Assembly: GCA_029850535.1 (NCBI GenBank)
Contig: JARCRU010000030.1
Coordinates: forward strand, 25,658-89,657
Origin: Actinomycetota bacterium
Lineage (GTDB): Bacteria > Actinomycetota > Acidimicrobiia > Acidimicrobiales > RAAP-2
Length of the DNA stretch: 64,000 nucleotides
Direction of reading: 5' to 3'
The notes under the pieces were generated by a model. That model saw nothing but the letters and a program-made list of their open reading frames with translations. It was not told the DNA's origin and ran no database searches. Numbering within the stretch: the stretch's first letter is position 1; each line of letters opens with the position of its first letter. Both the position numbers and the translations under genes were made by a program. Shown here piece by piece: positions 1 to 11,462 of the stretch.

Positions 1-98
1 GTACCCCCCGACGCCACGAGTTCACAACCGAGTGACTCGAGGCCCCGCGCGAAATCCTCCAGGCCCGTCTTGTCCCACACACTCACCAGTGCACGCAT
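1..98 (-). CDS. purH: PurH (AICAR formyltransferase/IMP cyclohydrolase), N-terminal fragment cut by window edge
   Basis: - strand ATG at 98; translation [32 protein letters not shown] matches the PurH N-terminus; directly follows purN. Confidence 0.85.
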   Translation of the reverse strand, partial: MRALVSVWDKTGLEDFARGLESLGCELVASGG

Positions 99-716
99 TT
101 ACACATCCTCCATCTCTCGAATGACCGAGGAAATGTCGCGACCCTCGGAGAGTGCCGCCATCACCCTAGTGACCACCGCGGGGTAGAGCTCGCGCTCCAC
201 CGCCTTGATCCGCTCGTGCAGACTCGACTCGTCGTCGTCGTTCTTGACCACGACTCGTCGCTGCGCCAGTATGGGCCCGTCGTCGAGGGCCAGCGTCGCG
301 ACGTGCACGGTGCAGCCCGTCTCGCTCACGCCCGCGGCGAGGGCTTGGCCGACCGCGTGCCAACCCTTGAAATCCGGCAACAAGCTCGGGTGCGTATTGA
401 GGACGCGACCGGGAAAGGCGTCGTGGAAGGCGGCGGTGATGATCGTGCCGAATCCCGCCATGGCGACGACGTCGATATCGCGCGAGGTCAACTCCCCGGC
501 CAAGTCGCTCGAGTAGCGATCCCGATCGAACTGCGCACCGAACGCGCCGTAGTCGGCGCGGGCCACCAGTAGCGCTTCGATTCCTGCGGCTCGCGCGACC
601 TCGAGACCGCGACAGGGTCGGTCCGCCCCCACGAGGGCAATCGCCACGCCCTGGTCGACGAGAGCCTCGAGGATGGTGCCCGAACCCGAGACGAGGACGC
701 AGAGGCGGGCGGACAA
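99..716 (-). CDS. purN: Phosphoribosylglycinamide formyltransferase
   Basis: ORF 205 aa; LNTHPSLLPDFKGWHAVGQAL and VSETGCTVHVATLALDDGPILAQ motifs; TTG start. Confidence 0.93.
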   Translation of the reverse strand: MSARLCVLVSGSGTILEALVDQGVAIALVGADRPCRGLEVARAAGIEALLVARADYGAFGAQFDRDRYSSDLAGELTSRDIDVVAMAGFGTIITAAFHDAFPGRVLNTHPSLLPDFKGWHAVGQALAAGVSETGCTVHVATLALDDGPILAQRRVVVKNDDDESSLHERIKAVERELYPAVVTRVMAALSEGRDISSVIREMEDV

Positions 717-719
717 GGC

Positions 720-1604
720 CTAGAGCGCCTGGACGATTTCGACCATCTTCTCACCGGCCGCGGTCGGATTGAGGCACACGTGGACGCCGGCGGCTGCCAA
801 CGCGTCCATCTTGGCCTGGGCCGTCCCCTTGGAACCCGAGATGATCGCACCCGCGTGACCCATCTTGCGCCCGGGAGGCGCGGTGACGCCCGCGATGTAC
901 GAGACGACCGGCTTGGTCATGTTGTGTTTGATCCATTCGGCCGCGCGCTCCTCCTCGGAACCGCCGATCTCCCCGATCATCATGACCGCCTTGGTCTCGG
1001 GATCCGCCTCGAAGGCCGCCAGACAATCGATGAAATTGGTGCCCGGCACCGGGTCGCCCCCGATGCCCACGCAGGTGGTCTGGCCGATGCCGTGTTGGGT
1101 CAATTCGTAGAGCGCCTGGTAGGTCAGGGTGCCCGAACGCGAGACGATGCCCACTGGTCCTCCGGGCAACGCGATGTCGCCCGAGGTGATGCCAATGTTG
1201 CACTTACCGGGGCTAATGATGCCCGGACAGTTCGGTCCGAGCAGGCGAACGTCGGGAAAGTCCTCCACCAACCGGTTGTAGGTGACCGCTTCATCGTGAG
1301 CGGGGATTCCCTCGGTGATGCAGACGATGAAGGTGATCCCCCCCTCGGCCGCTTCCACGATCGCCGCCGAGGCGAACTTGGGCGGCACCACGACGAACGA
1401 CGCGGTCGCGCCGGTGGCCTCGACCGCCTCCTTGACCGTATTGAAGACCGGGATGCCGTCGACGTCGGTGCCCCCCTTGCCCGGCGTCACGCCGCCGACG
1501 ACCTTGGTGCCGTAGTCGCGGTTGCGCAGGCCGTGGAACTTACCTTGGCCCCCGGTCAGACCCTGGACAATGACTTTCGTGTTTTCGTCAACAAAGATGC
1601 TCAT
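720..1604 (-). CDS. sucD: Succinate-CoA ligase alpha subunit
   Basis: ORF 294 aa; [49 protein letters not shown]. Confidence 0.97.
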   Translation of the reverse strand: MSIFVDENTKVIVQGLTGGQGKFHGLRNRDYGTKVVGGVTPGKGGTDVDGIPVFNTVKEAVEATGATASFVVVPPKFASAAIVEAAEGGITFIVCITEGIPAHDEAVTYNRLVEDFPDVRLLGPNCPGIISPGKCNIGITSGDIALPGGPVGIVSRSGTLTYQALYELTQHGIGQTTCVGIGGDPVPGTNFIDCLAAFEADPETKAVMMIGEIGGSEEERAAEWIKHNMTKPVVSYIAGVTAPPGRKMGHAGAIISGSKGTAQAKMDALAAAGVHVCLNPTAAGEKMVEIVQAL

Positions 1605-1612
1605 GGCGCTCC

Positions 1613-2755
1613 TTAGGCGTTCGCGAGGGACACGGCGCGACGAGCGGCGTCCAACATGGTGGGTTCGGTACTGAGACGGTCGTTGAGGTGCGGCGCGAGG
1701 ATGGCGCGGCCCTCCACGGCATTGGTTCCGTCGAGTCGCAACACGATCGGGGCCTTGATGGTGACCCGGGCGAGGGCTTCGAGGACCCCCTTGGCCACCT
1801 CGTCGACGCGGGTGATGCCGCCGAAGATATTGACGAAGATGGCGGTCACCTTGGGGTCGGCGTTGATGACCTCGAGGGCCGCGGCCATGACGTCAGCGTT
1901 GGCGCCACCGCCGATGTCGAGGAAGTTGGCCGCCGAGCCACCCACCTGGTTCACGACGTCCAGCGTCGACATGGCCAGTCCGGCACCGTTGGCGATGATG
2001 CCGATCGTGCCGTCGAGGCCGATGTAGTTCAGACCCTTCTCCTTGGCCATCTTCTCGCGCGGGTCCTCGGTCTCGGTGGCGCGGTACTCCTCCCACTCGG
2101 GGTGGCGGAACGACGCGTTCTCGTCCAGGGTCACCTTGGCGTCCAGGGCGTGCACCGTGCCGTCGGGAGTGAGGATCAGCGGGTTGATCTCGGCCAGGTC
2201 ACAGTCGCCGGTGGTGTAGCAGTCGTAGAGCTTGACCAGCAGTTGCGCGGCCTGTTCACGCGCCGCTTCGTCCAGCTCCGCCTCGTGCACCCAACGACGC
2301 GAAGTCTCGATGTCGAGTCCGCGAGTGGGATCGATGGACAAGAACGCGATGGCCTCGGGATTCTCCTCGGCGACGACCTCGATCTCCACTCCCCCCTGCG
2401 CGCTGAGCATGCCCAGGTGCGACTTGTTCGCACGGTCCAACGTGAAGGAGGCGTAGTACTCCTTGGCGATATCGCTCGATCGCTCGATCCACAGGCGTCG
2501 CACGACGTGACCCTTGATATCGAGTCCCAGGATGTTGCCCGCGTGCAGGCGCACCTCGTCGGCGTCGATCGCCAGTTTGACGCCGCCGGCCTTACCACGG
2601 CCCCCGACCTTGACCTGCGCCTTCACGACGACGGGATAGCCCACCCGGTCGGCGACGGCGACGGCCTCGTCGACGGTGTCGGCCACGTCACCGGGCGAGA
2701 CGGCGATACCGAATCGCGAGAAGTACTGCTTTCCCTGATACTCAAAGAGATCCAT
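1613..2755 (-). CDS. sucC: Succinate-CoA ligase beta subunit
   Basis: ORF 380 aa; [36 protein letters not shown]. Confidence 0.97.
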   Translation of the reverse strand: MDLFEYQGKQYFSRFGIAVSPGDVADTVDEAVAVADRVGYPVVVKAQVKVGGRGKAGGVKLAIDADEVRLHAGNILGLDIKGHVVRRLWIERSSDIAKEYYASFTLDRANKSHLGMLSAQGGVEIEVVAEENPEAIAFLSIDPTRGLDIETSRRWVHEAELDEAAREQAAQLLVKLYDCYTTGDCDLAEINPLILTPDGTVHALDAKVTLDENASFRHPEWEEYRATETEDPREKMAKEKGLNYIGLDGTIGIIANGAGLAMSTLDVVNQVGGSAANFLDIGGGANADVMAAALEVINADPKVTAIFVNIFGGITRVDEVAKGVLEALARVTIKAPIVLRLDGTNAVEGRAILAPHLNDRLSTEPTMLDAARRAVSLANA

Positions 2756-2797
2756 TCGTTTCTGCTTTCTGACTTAGGGGGAATACGACTACGGTGA

Positions 2798-3205
2798 CTA
2801 CGGCGCCGACGTGGCGTCGAGGGTGCTCTCGAGCCAGGTACCGATCTCGTGCAGGGAAGCACCCGGCGTGAAGACGCGTGCCACCCCGATCTCTTCGAGT
2901 CGCGACACGTCGGCGTCGGGAATAATCCCCCCCACCACCAACACGACGTCCTCGCGTCCCTGGGTGCGCAGCAACTCGGCGATTCTGGGCACGAGGACGA
3001 GATGCGCCCCCGACAACAAGGACAGTCCGAGCGCGTCGGCGTCCTCTTGTACGACGGCCTCGACGATCTGCTCCGGCGTCTGGTGCAAACCGGTGTAGAC
3101 GACCTCAAATCCCGCGTCACGCAGGGTGCGCGCAATCACTTTGGCGCCACGATCGTGACCGTCCAGACCGGGCTTGGCGACCACTACTCGGTAGGTACGC
3201 TTCAC
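2798..3205 (-). CDS. Stand-alone cobalamin (B12)-binding domain protein, methylmalonyl-CoA mutase small-domain type
   Basis: ORF 135 aa; [38 protein letters not shown] with DxHxxG B12 motif. Confidence 0.92.
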   Translation of the reverse strand: MKRTYRVVVAKPGLDGHDRGAKVIARTLRDAGFEVVYTGLHQTPEQIVEAVVQEDADALGLSLLSGAHLVLVPRIAELLRTQGREDVVLVVGGIIPDADVSRLEEIGVARVFTPGASLHEIGTWLESTLDATSAP

Positions 3206-3281
3206 GACTACTCATCTTACGTGAGGTGAGAACCCCCGTCGTCTCGAGGCTCCTGAAGGACGACGAGTAGCCTTGAGGGTC

Positions 3282-4184
3282 GTGAGCACACCAGGAAACC
3301 CCCGGGGAGCAGTGCGCGCCCTCGCCTCGGCGATGCGCATCTCGCAGTGGGTGAAGAACGGCCTCCTCGTGGTCGCTCCCGGTGCGGCGGGTCTCCTCTT
3401 TCACCACACGGTGCTGATCAACACCCTCGTCGCCTTCGTCGCCTTCTCCTTCGTCGCCTCGAGCATGTACATCTTGAACGACCTGCGCGACGTCGAGTCC
3501 GATCGCCAACATCCGACCAAGCGCCACCGCGCGATCGCCTCGGGCGACCTCTCAACGACGGCGGCGTTGAGCGCCTCGGCGCTGCTGGGTGTCGTAGGAC
3601 TCACGCTGCCGGTGTTGATCCATCGCCCCACGGGCTTCTACCTGATTCTGATCATCTACGTCGTCGAGACCCTGAGCTACATCTTCTGGCTCAAGAACGC
3701 GGTGATCATCGAACTCGGACTGGTGGCGAGTGGCTTCTTCCTGCGCTCCTACGGCGGCGCCGTGGCCTCACACATTCCGGTCTCCACCTGGTTCTTGATC
3801 GTCGTGACCTTCGGTGCGCTCTTCCTCGTGGTCGGCAAGCGATCGGCGGAACTGCGCCACGTCGGATCGAGCAATCGCCCCGTCCTGGCCGAATACACCA
3901 CCGAGTTCCTGCACTCGGCGCTCACCCTCTCGGCCACCGTCGTCGTGACCGCCTACTGCCTCTGGGCCATCGACACCTCCTCCACGGGCCTCTCGTCGAT
4001 CAAGCACGACGTCATCCCCCTGCGCTTGACGGTGGTGCCGGTGGTGTTGGCCATCCTCTTCATCATTCGCGGCGCCGAGTCCCCCCAGGGTGAGTCACCC
4101 GAGGACCTGCTGTTGAAGAACCGTACGGTGCAGATCTTGGCGCTCATCTGGGTGGGGTTGATGCTGGGCGGTACCTACGTATGA
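3282..4184 (+). CDS. ubiA: UbiA-family decaprenyl-phosphate phosphoribosyltransferase
   Basis: Likely GTG start within ORF 3273..4184; SMYILNDLRDVESDRQHPTKRHRAIASGDLS (UbiA NDxxDxxxD motif); next to DprE1/DprE2. Confidence 0.88.
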   Translation: MSTPGNPRGAVRALASAMRISQWVKNGLLVVAPGAAGLLFHHTVLINTLVAFVAFSFVASSMYILNDLRDVESDRQHPTKRHRAIASGDLSTTAALSASALLGVVGLTLPVLIHRPTGFYLILIIYVVETLSYIFWLKNAVIIELGLVASGFFLRSYGGAVASHIPVSTWFLIVVTFGALFLVVGKRSAELRHVGSSNRPVLAEYTTEFLHSALTLSATVVVTAYCLWAIDTSSTGLSSIKHDVIPLRLTVVPVVLAILFIIRGAESPQGESPEDLLLKNRTVQILALIWVGLMLGGTYV

Positions 4185-5515
4185 GCCGCGAACGACTCTA
4201 CGGTTGGGGACGGACCACGCCGGCCATGTCCGAGGTGCTCACGCCCACGTCCGAGGACGAGGTGGCCCAGGAATTGTCCCTGAGCCAGGGAGCCATCGCT
4301 CGGGGACTGGGCCGCAGTTACGGTGACGCCGCACAAGTCAGTGGGGGCGTCGTGCTCAACAATCGCTCCCTCGGGGGAATCGGAGCCATCGCCGCCGACG
4401 GCGTGGTGCACGTGGGCGCGGGCGTCTCGATCGAGGAACTCCTCAGCGTCACCATTCCGCTGGGGTGGTTCATCGCCGTGACCCCGGGGACCCGGCAGGT
4501 CACCATCGGGGGCGCCGTCGCCGCCGACGTGCACGGCAAGAACCACCACCGCGATGGATCACTGGGCGACCACGTGCTCGAGATGCGTCTCGTGACGCCA
4601 CGGGGCACCTTCACGATCTCCCCCACCCTCGAACCCGAACTGTTCTGGGCGACCATCGGCGGTATGGGACTGACCGGCATCGTCACGACCGTGACCCTGC
4701 GACTGCACAAGATCGAGACCGACAAGGTCATCGTGGACACCACGCGATTCGCGAACCTCGATGACGTCATGGCCGCGATGGTGGCGCGCGACGACGACTA
4801 CCGCTACTCCGTGGCCTGGGTCGACTGCATGACCAAGGGCGCGTCCATGGGTCGCGCGATACTCACCCGCGGCGAGCACGCGACGCGACGCGACCTCGAG
4901 CACGCCTCCCTGGTGGCTCCCGCGCCGCCGCGGCTACGCGTGCCCCTCGACGCCCCCTCGGGGCTCCTTAACCCCTTGAGCATCCGCGCCTTCAACGAAC
5001 TCTGGTTCCGCAGTGCGCCCCAGCGCCGCGAGGGCGAGGAGCAGTCCCTCGGGACGTTCTTTCACCCCCTCGACGGCGTGAGCGATTGGAACCGCCTCTA
5101 CGGGCGACGAGGTTTCGTCCAGTACCAGTTCGCCGTCGCCGACAGCGAGTCCGACGTGGTCGTGCGCGCGATCGAGCGACTCTCCTCCTCGGGGGTCCCG
5201 AGCTTCCTCGCGGTCCTCAAACGCTTCGGACCGGCCAACCACGGACTCTTGTCCTTCCCCATCTCGGGCTGGACGCTCGCCCTGGACCTGCCGGTCGGCC
5301 CCGGCGCACTGCCCGGAGTGCTCGACGACCTCGACGAGTTGGTGATTGAAGCGGGCGGGCGGGTCTACCTGGCCAAGGACTCACGTCTCAGCCCCGAAGC
5401 GGTGCGGGTCATGTACCCGCGACTGCCCGAATTCCTCGAGATCAAGAACCGAGTCGACCCCCGACACCAGTTGGCGAGTGACCTCGCGCGTCGACTGCAC
5501 CTAGTAGGAAAGTAG
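4181..5515 (+). CDS. dprE1: DprE1-like FAD-dependent decaprenylphosphoryl-beta-D-ribose oxidase
   Basis: ORF 444 aa; GLGRSYGDAAQVSGG, GGAVAADVHGKNHHRDGSLGDHV, YLAKDSRLSPEAVRVMYP. Confidence 0.9.
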   Translation: MSRERLYGWGRTTPAMSEVLTPTSEDEVAQELSLSQGAIARGLGRSYGDAAQVSGGVVLNNRSLGGIGAIAADGVVHVGAGVSIEELLSVTIPLGWFIAVTPGTRQVTIGGAVAADVHGKNHHRDGSLGDHVLEMRLVTPRGTFTISPTLEPELFWATIGGMGLTGIVTTVTLRLHKIETDKVIVDTTRFANLDDVMAAMVARDDDYRYSVAWVDCMTKGASMGRAILTRGEHATRRDLEHASLVAPAPPRLRVPLDAPSGLLNPLSIRAFNELWFRSAPQRREGEEQSLGTFFHPLDGVSDWNRLYGRRGFVQYQFAVADSESDVVVRAIERLSSSGVPSFLAVLKRFGPANHGLLSFPISGWTLALDLPVGPGALPGVLDDLDELVIEAGGRVYLAKDSRLSPEAVRVMYPRLPEFLEIKNRVDPRHQLASDLARRLHLVGK

Positions 5516-5517
5516 CC

Positions 5518-6285
5518 ATGGAAAACGCCTTCGGCCAACCCCAGAACGTCGTCGTCCTCGGCGGCAGTTCCGATATCGCGCGCGCGATCACCAAGAAGTT
5601 GTGCGCCGCGCGCGCCCACACCGTGATCCTCGCTGGTCGCAACCAGACTCTGCTCGACGAGGCCGCGCGCGAGGCGCTCGACTACGGGGCCTCCAAGACC
5701 GACACGGTGCTCTTCGACGCCGAGGACGTCGCCAGTGCCCGCGACGCGGTCGCCAGCGCCTTCGCCAAGGCCGGCGACCAGGTGGACCTGGTCGTGATGG
5801 CCGTGGGACTGCTCGGGGACCAGGTACGCGATCAGAGCGACGTCGCGGCCGCGACGCGCATGATGAGCGTGAACCTGACCTGGCCCGTCGCCGCACTGAC
5901 CGAAGTGCGAAACCGGCTGGTGGCCCAGGGCAGCGGACGCATCCTGGTCATGTCCTCGGTGGGCGCGGTGAGGGTACGTTCGAGCGCCTACCTCTACGGC
6001 GGCGCCAAGGCCGGACTGGACCGACTCTGCCAGGGCCTGGCCGACTCACTCGAGGGCACCGGCGTCACGCTGCAACTGGTCCGGCCCGGGGCGGTTCGCA
6101 CCCGCATGACCGAAGGACTTCGCGAAGTGCCCTTCACCACCGGCGTCAACCAAGTCGCCGACACCGTGATCAAGGGGCTCTCGAAGGGCGAGGCGGTCAT
6201 CTGGAGTCCACCGATTCTCAAATACGTCTACGCCGTCCTGCGCCACCTCCCGCGCCCGGTCTGGCGCAAGGTGATGGACCGCTAG
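5518..6285 (+). CDS. dprE2: DprE2-like SDR decaprenylphosphoryl-2-keto-ribose reductase
   Basis: ORF 255 aa; VVLGGSSDIARAITKKL, YLYGGAKAGLDRLCQGL SDR motif; next to dprE1. Confidence 0.88.
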   Translation: MENAFGQPQNVVVLGGSSDIARAITKKLCAARAHTVILAGRNQTLLDEAAREALDYGASKTDTVLFDAEDVASARDAVASAFAKAGDQVDLVVMAVGLLGDQVRDQSDVAAATRMMSVNLTWPVAALTEVRNRLVAQGSGRILVMSSVGAVRVRSSAYLYGGAKAGLDRLCQGLADSLEGTGVTLQLVRPGAVRTRMTEGLREVPFTTGVNQVADTVIKGLSKGEAVIWSPPILKYVYAVLRHLPRPVWRKVMDR

Positions 6286-6325
6286 GACCTCATCGTCGCG
6301 TTGACGTCTCGGACTCCTCCGGGTG

Positions 6326-7576
6326 TTACTGGTACTGAGGTCGCAGGCTCATCACGAAGAAGTCGCGGACCCACCAATTCGCGAAGAACCGACCAGGGTT
6401 GCCGACCATGCTCGGCAGCAGGTTCGTCCCGTTGGCCCCATTGATGGGCGTGCCGATGGGTCCCGAGTACGTCGTGTACTGCACCCAGTCGGTGTTGATG
6501 TCGAGTTCCATTGCGCGCACCGCGCCCGCGCGCACGAGCGTATCGGCGAGGTCGCTGATCGAGAGCCCCGGACCGCCCACGTAGACCAGCGCCCCGTCCG
6601 CGGTGATGCCCAGTCCCGATCGGAACACGTTGAAGGTGCCGCCGAGCGTCTTGCCCCAGGCAATCGCGTTGGGGTTGGCGAGACCCGCCACCGGCTTGCC
6701 GGCGTCGACGATGAGGTTGAGGTTCTGACGCACCGAGGCGACGTTGGGGGTCATGTGAAAGTCACGCCCCCACTCGCCCACGTCCATCGTGCCGTCCTTG
6801 TAGACGATCACCGACGCGGCACCGGGGCGCAGGGGAATGATCATCTTGTTGTTCGTGAAGTAGCCGCCGTTGGCGTCGGACATGCGAAATCCCGCGTTGA
6901 ACGCCGCGACGAGGGTCTTGGAGGCGGGTGCCGAAATCGGAGCGGTGAAGGGGAAGGGGCCGCCTCCGGGGATCGTGGAACCCGAGTAGAGCTGACCCGA
7001 GAGGATCTTGGTGTCCATCCAGGCCACTCCCACCACGTAGCTGGTGTGGACGGCGTCGGGTCGGATGAAGGTCGTATAGACGGCGGCCTTGCCCGATGCC
7101 GTCAGGCGACCCGCCGGGTACCAGACGCCCTCGTGCGCGAGTGGCACGGCGGCGGGGGTCTTCAAATTCGCGGGAACGGGCAGTGGGCTCGAGCCCTTCG
7201 AGATCACGACCGACGGCACTGTCGGAATCGAATTCTTGCTCGGCGCGCCACCCACGGCGGCGGGGTGCAACCGGTTGTACTCGGTCTCGCCCCACGTGAC
7301 GAAACCCCCGAGTCCGTGTAGACGTCCCCACTCGGCCAAGCGCGCTTGTAGCGAGACGCCGTAGGAGGGGTTGCTGAGGGCGAAGCCCAGCGTCACCCCG
7401 TAGTACGAGACCAGCAGGAGCGTCAGGGCCGCGGCCACCGCGATGACGCGGCGGCGCCAGTACACGTAGGCGGGCAGTCGGCGCGAATGCCGCGGCGACG
7501 CGTTGCGATACGGCGCTCGAACCGTGGGACCCGGCTGAGGGCGCGACTGACTGCGCGGCGGCGCTTCGTTACTCAT
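6326..7576 (-). CDS. Phosphodiester glycosidase (NAGPA-like) family protein with N-terminal TM segment
   Basis: ORF 416 aa; AAFNAGFRMSDANGGYFTNNKMIIPL and AMELDINTDWVQYTTYS; hydrophobic segment VIAVAAALTLLLVSYYGVTLGFAL. Confidence 0.8.
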   Translation of the reverse strand: MSNEAPPRSQSRPQPGPTVRAPYRNASPRHSRRLPAYVYWRRRVIAVAAALTLLLVSYYGVTLGFALSNPSYGVSLQARLAEWGRLHGLGGFVTWGETEYNRLHPAAVGGAPSKNSIPTVPSVVISKGSSPLPVPANLKTPAAVPLAHEGVWYPAGRLTASGKAAVYTTFIRPDAVHTSYVVGVAWMDTKILSGQLYSGSTIPGGGPFPFTAPISAPASKTLVAAFNAGFRMSDANGGYFTNNKMIIPLRPGAASVIVYKDGTMDVGEWGRDFHMTPNVASVRQNLNLIVDAGKPVAGLANPNAIAWGKTLGGTFNVFRSGLGITADGALVYVGGPGLSISDLADTLVRAGAVRAMELDINTDWVQYTTYSGPIGTPINGANGTNLLPSMVGNPGRFFANWWVRDFFVMSLRPQYQ

Positions 7577-7644
7577 GAAGTTCCAATTTTACACAGGCTC
7601 TTCAAAGAAACACCGAAGGTGTCTCAATTCCCGCTAAGAAGTGA

Positions 7645-9936
7645 CTAAGAGCCTGACGCGCGCCGCAGCGGAGTCATCGCCAGCACCAGTTGCTTGGTGC
7701 CGTGGTCGTCGAAGTTCACGCTCGCTCGGGCGTGACTTCCCGACCCGTCGACCCTGGTGACGACCCCTCGCCCGTAGCGGTCGTGCACGACGCGTTCGCC
7801 CACCCGGAGACCCAAATTCTCTGCCCCCGTCGAACGAACCGGTGGCGCGGTCCCCGTGCCGAAGGCCTTGCCCGAAGTGAAGTCGCTCCCGCGCCCGACG
7901 AAACCATCCTCGTCGGAACTGAACGTCGCACGGCGCATCGGCAGTGACGACGAGAGGTCGTGCACCAATTCGGGGGGAATCTCTTGGAGGAAGCGACTCG
8001 GCAGAGCGTCCGTACGTTGGCCCCACATGGTCCGGCTCCAGGCGTGCGTCAAGATCAGGTGACGCATCGCGCGGGTCAGTCCCACGTAACACAAGCGTCG
8101 CTCCTCCTCGAGTTCGGCCTCGTCGGAGAGTGCGCGACGATGCGGGAAGATCGTCTCCTCGAGACCGGTGATCACCACGAGGGGGAACTCGAGTCCCTTC
8201 GCGACGTGCATCGTCATGAGCGAGATGGCGCCCGCGCCCCCGTCGAGCTGGTCGGAATCCGCCACCAGGGCCATGCGTTCGACGAAGTCCATCAAGGTGT
8301 CGTACTGCGCCGCGGCCGACGCGAGTTCACCCAGGTTCTCCAGACGCGAGATCGCCTCGTCGGAGTTCTCGGCGCGCAACGCGTCGCCCATTCCGGTCTC
8401 GCGCACGATGGCGTCGATCATCTCACGCGGGGTCAAGTCGTTGGCGAGGGCGCGTAGCTCGTCCATGGTGAAGGCGAAGCGCTCGGCTCCCGAGAGCGCC
8501 TTCGCACTCAGGCCCGCCGCGGCGCCGTAGTGAGCCGCCTCGGCGAAGGAGAGCGAATTCTCGGCCGCGTAGATGCCGAGTTTGGCCTGGGCCGCCTCGC
8601 CGATGCCTCGCTTGGGTTCGTTGATCACCCGGCGCGCCGACGCCTCGTCGCGGGGATTCACGACGAGTCGTGCGTAGGCGAGCGCCGTCTTGATCTCCTT
8701 GCGGTCGTAGAAGCGCATCCCGGAAATGACCCGATAGGGGATGCCGGCGCGCAACATCTCCTCCTCGAGCACACGGCTCTGCGCGTTCGTGCGATAGAAG
8801 ACCGCCATCTGATTCCACTCGACACCAGCCTCGGTGCGAGCGCGACGTAATTCGGTGGCAATCCAGCGGCCCTCGTCGTACTCGTCGCCGGCGCGATAGA
8901 GCCGTATCCGCTCGCCGGCCCCGTGGTCGGTGAAGAGGTTCTTGGCGTGGCGTGACGCGTTCTTGGCGATGACGGCGTTGGCGGCGTCGAGGATCGTCTG
9001 GGTCGAACGGAAGTTCTGCTCGAGCAAAATGACGTCGGCGTCGGGGAAACGCTGTTCGAACTGCAGAATGTTGCGCACGTCGGCAGCCCGGAATCGATAG
9101 ATCGACTGGTCCGAGTCACCCACCACGCACAGGTTGCGGTGCTGGGCGGCGAGCATCATCACCAATTCATTCTGCACACCGTTGGTGTCTTGGAACTCGT
9201 CGACCAGCAGGTAGCGAAAACGTTGCTGATACGACGCGAGCACCGCGGCGTCGGCGCGCAGCATGGCGACCGCGTTGAGCAGTAGGTCGTCGAAGTCCAT
9301 CGCGTTGGCCAACTTGAGTCGCGCCTCGTAGAGACGATAGATCTCGGCGATACGACGGTGGTGCGGATCCTCGGCGTGGCCGGCGTCGCCGTAGCGCTCG
9401 GCCGAGAGCATCTCGTTCTTGGCCGCCGAGATCGCCGCGGCGACACTGCGCGGACTGACGCGCTTGGTGTCGAGGTTCAGTTCCTTCATGATGCGTTCCA
9501 CCGCCGACTCGGCGTCACCCGCGTCGTAGATCGTGAAACCGCGCTGGTAGCCCAGCACCTCGGCGTGCGCTCGCAGCATGCGCAGACACGCCGAGTGAAA
9601 CGTCGACACCCACATGTTCTTGGCGTCCTCGCCCACCAGATCCACCACGCGTCGCCGCATCTCGTCGGCGGCCTTGTTGGTGAAGGTGATGGCCATGATC
9701 TCGTGGGATCGCGCGTCGCCACTGGCGAGCAAGTGCGCGATGCGTCGGGTGAGGACCCGGGTCTTACCCGACCCCGCCCCGGCCACGACCAGGAGGGGGC
9801 CCCCGCGCTGGATGACCGCCTGACGCTGGGGCTCGGTCAGCCCCTCGAGCAGGCTGTCGGGGTCGAGGCCCGCGGGATTCTCTGCGACGTTGCCCCACAA
9901 CGCGTCGTCAGAGAAGGATCGCCGGCTCACTCCCAC
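7645..9936 (-). CDS. pcrA: UvrD/PcrA-type ATP-dependent DNA helicase
   Basis: ORF 763 aa; Walker [57 protein letters not shown]. Confidence 0.95.
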   Translation of the reverse strand: MGVSRRSFSDDALWGNVAENPAGLDPDSLLEGLTEPQRQAVIQRGGPLLVVAGAGSGKTRVLTRRIAHLLASGDARSHEIMAITFTNKAADEMRRRVVDLVGEDAKNMWVSTFHSACLRMLRAHAEVLGYQRGFTIYDAGDAESAVERIMKELNLDTKRVSPRSVAAAISAAKNEMLSAERYGDAGHAEDPHHRRIAEIYRLYEARLKLANAMDFDDLLLNAVAMLRADAAVLASYQQRFRYLLVDEFQDTNGVQNELVMMLAAQHRNLCVVGDSDQSIYRFRAADVRNILQFEQRFPDADVILLEQNFRSTQTILDAANAVIAKNASRHAKNLFTDHGAGERIRLYRAGDEYDEGRWIATELRRARTEAGVEWNQMAVFYRTNAQSRVLEEEMLRAGIPYRVISGMRFYDRKEIKTALAYARLVVNPRDEASARRVINEPKRGIGEAAQAKLGIYAAENSLSFAEAAHYGAAAGLSAKALSGAERFAFTMDELRALANDLTPREMIDAIVRETGMGDALRAENSDEAISRLENLGELASAAAQYDTLMDFVERMALVADSDQLDGGAGAISLMTMHVAKGLEFPLVVITGLEETIFPHRRALSDEAELEEERRLCYVGLTRAMRHLILTHAWSRTMWGQRTDALPSRFLQEIPPELVHDLSSSLPMRRATFSSDEDGFVGRGSDFTSGKAFGTGTAPPVRSTGAENLGLRVGERVVHDRYGRGVVTRVDGSGSHARASVNFDDHGTKQLVLAMTPLRRASGS

Positions 9937-11462
9937 TCAATGGTGCCGGGCGGCTTCGAGGTCACGTCCAGCGCCACTCGATTGACACCCGGCACTTCAC
10001 GAATCAATCGGTTGGCGATGGATTCAATGACCTCGTAGGGCAGGCGGGCCCAGTCCGCGGTCATGGCGTCGTCGGAGGTGACCGCTCGAATAACGATCGG
10101 GTACGCGTAGGTTCGTCCGTCTCCCATGACCCCCACGGTACGCACCGCCGGTAACACGGCAAAACTCTGCCAGAGTTCGCGGTACAGTCCGGCCCGCTTG
10201 ATCTCGTCGACCACCACGTGATCCGCGTTACGCAGGATCTCGGCGCGCTCGCGGGTGACTTCACCAATGATGCGCACGCCCAGTCCCGGACCGGGAAACG
10301 GCTGGCGCCAGACGATCTCGTCGGGCAGGCCGAGCTCCTCTCCCACGTGGCGCACCTCGTCCTTGAAGAGACTGCGCAACGGTTCGATCAAGTCGAACGA
10401 GAGGTCCTCGGGCAGACCCCCCACGTTGTGGTGGCTCTTGATGTTGGCGGCGTGACCCGAGCCCGACTCGATGACGTCGGGGTAGAGGGTGCCCTGGACC
10501 AAGAAGCGGGGGGCATCCTCGCCCTCGGTGAGTTCGCGCGCGACGGCCTCGAACTCTCGGATGAAGAGTTCGCCGATGATCTTGCGTTTGCGTTCGGGGT
10601 CGGTCACCCCGGCCAGCGCTTCGAAGAAGCGGTCCTGGGCCTTGACGTGAATGAGTCGCACTCCGAATTGACGGGTGAAGGTGGCTTCGATCTGCTCGCC
10701 CTCGTTCTGGCGCATGAGCCCGGTGTCGACGAAGACGCAGGTCAACTGGGTGCCGATGGCCTTGGTCACCAGCGCGGCCGCGACGGCGGAGTCCACGCCA
10801 CCCGAGAGGGCGCACAGCACTCGCTCGGTGCCGACGCGCGCGCGAATGGCCGCGACCTGGTCGTCGATGATGGAAGTATTGGTCCAGGTGGGAGGGATCT
10901 CGGCCACGTGGTGCAAGAAGTTCTCGAGCAGTTCTTGCCCACGTTCGGAATGCGCCACTTCCGGGTGGAATTGCACCGCGAAGAGTTGACGGCTCGTGTC
11001 CTCCATTACCGCGACCGGCGCCAACGGGGTGGACGCGGTGACCACGAAGCCCGCGGGCGCGGTGGCGATGGCGTCGCCGTGGCTCATCCAACACGACTGC
11101 GTGTCGGGCCACTCCGCCATGAGAGAACTCGGACCGTGACGGGTCAGCTCGGTGCGTCCGTATTCCCCGGCGCCGGTGTGCGCCACCTCGCCGCCCAGTT
11201 GTTGGGCCATGAGTTGGGCGCCGTAGCAAATACCCAACATCGGGATGCCGAGTTCGAAGATGGCCGGGTCCAGCGACGGCGCGGGAACCTCGTAGACCGA
11301 CTGGGGGCCACCCGAGAGAATGATGGCCGACGGTTGCTTCGCGCGCACCTCGTCGGCGCTGATGGTGCTCTGGACGATCTCGGAGTAGACGCGCGCTTCA
11401 CGCACGCGTCGCGCGATCAGCTGGGCGTACTGGGCCCCGAAGTCAACGACCAGGACCGTCAA
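9927..11462 (-). CDS. guaA: GMP synthase (glutamine-hydrolysing)
   Basis: ORF 511 aa; [42 protein letters not shown]-terminal KPPGTIEWE. Confidence 0.98.
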   Translation of the reverse strand: MTVLVVDFGAQYAQLIARRVREARVYSEIVQSTISADEVRAKQPSAIILSGGPQSVYEVPAPSLDPAIFELGIPMLGICYGAQLMAQQLGGEVAHTGAGEYGRTELTRHGPSSLMAEWPDTQSCWMSHGDAIATAPAGFVVTASTPLAPVAVMEDTSRQLFAVQFHPEVAHSERGQELLENFLHHVAEIPPTWTNTSIIDDQVAAIRARVGTERVLCALSGGVDSAVAAALVTKAIGTQLTCVFVDTGLMRQNEGEQIEATFTRQFGVRLIHVKAQDRFFEALAGVTDPERKRKIIGELFIREFEAVARELTEGEDAPRFLVQGTLYPDVIESGSGHAANIKSHHNVGGLPEDLSFDLIEPLRSLFKDEVRHVGEELGLPDEIVWRQPFPGPGLGVRIIGEVTRERAEILRNADHVVVDEIKRAGLYRELWQSFAVLPAVRTVGVMGDGRTYAYPIVIRAVTSDDAMTADWARLPYEVIESIANRLIREVPGVNRVALDVTSKPPGTIEWE

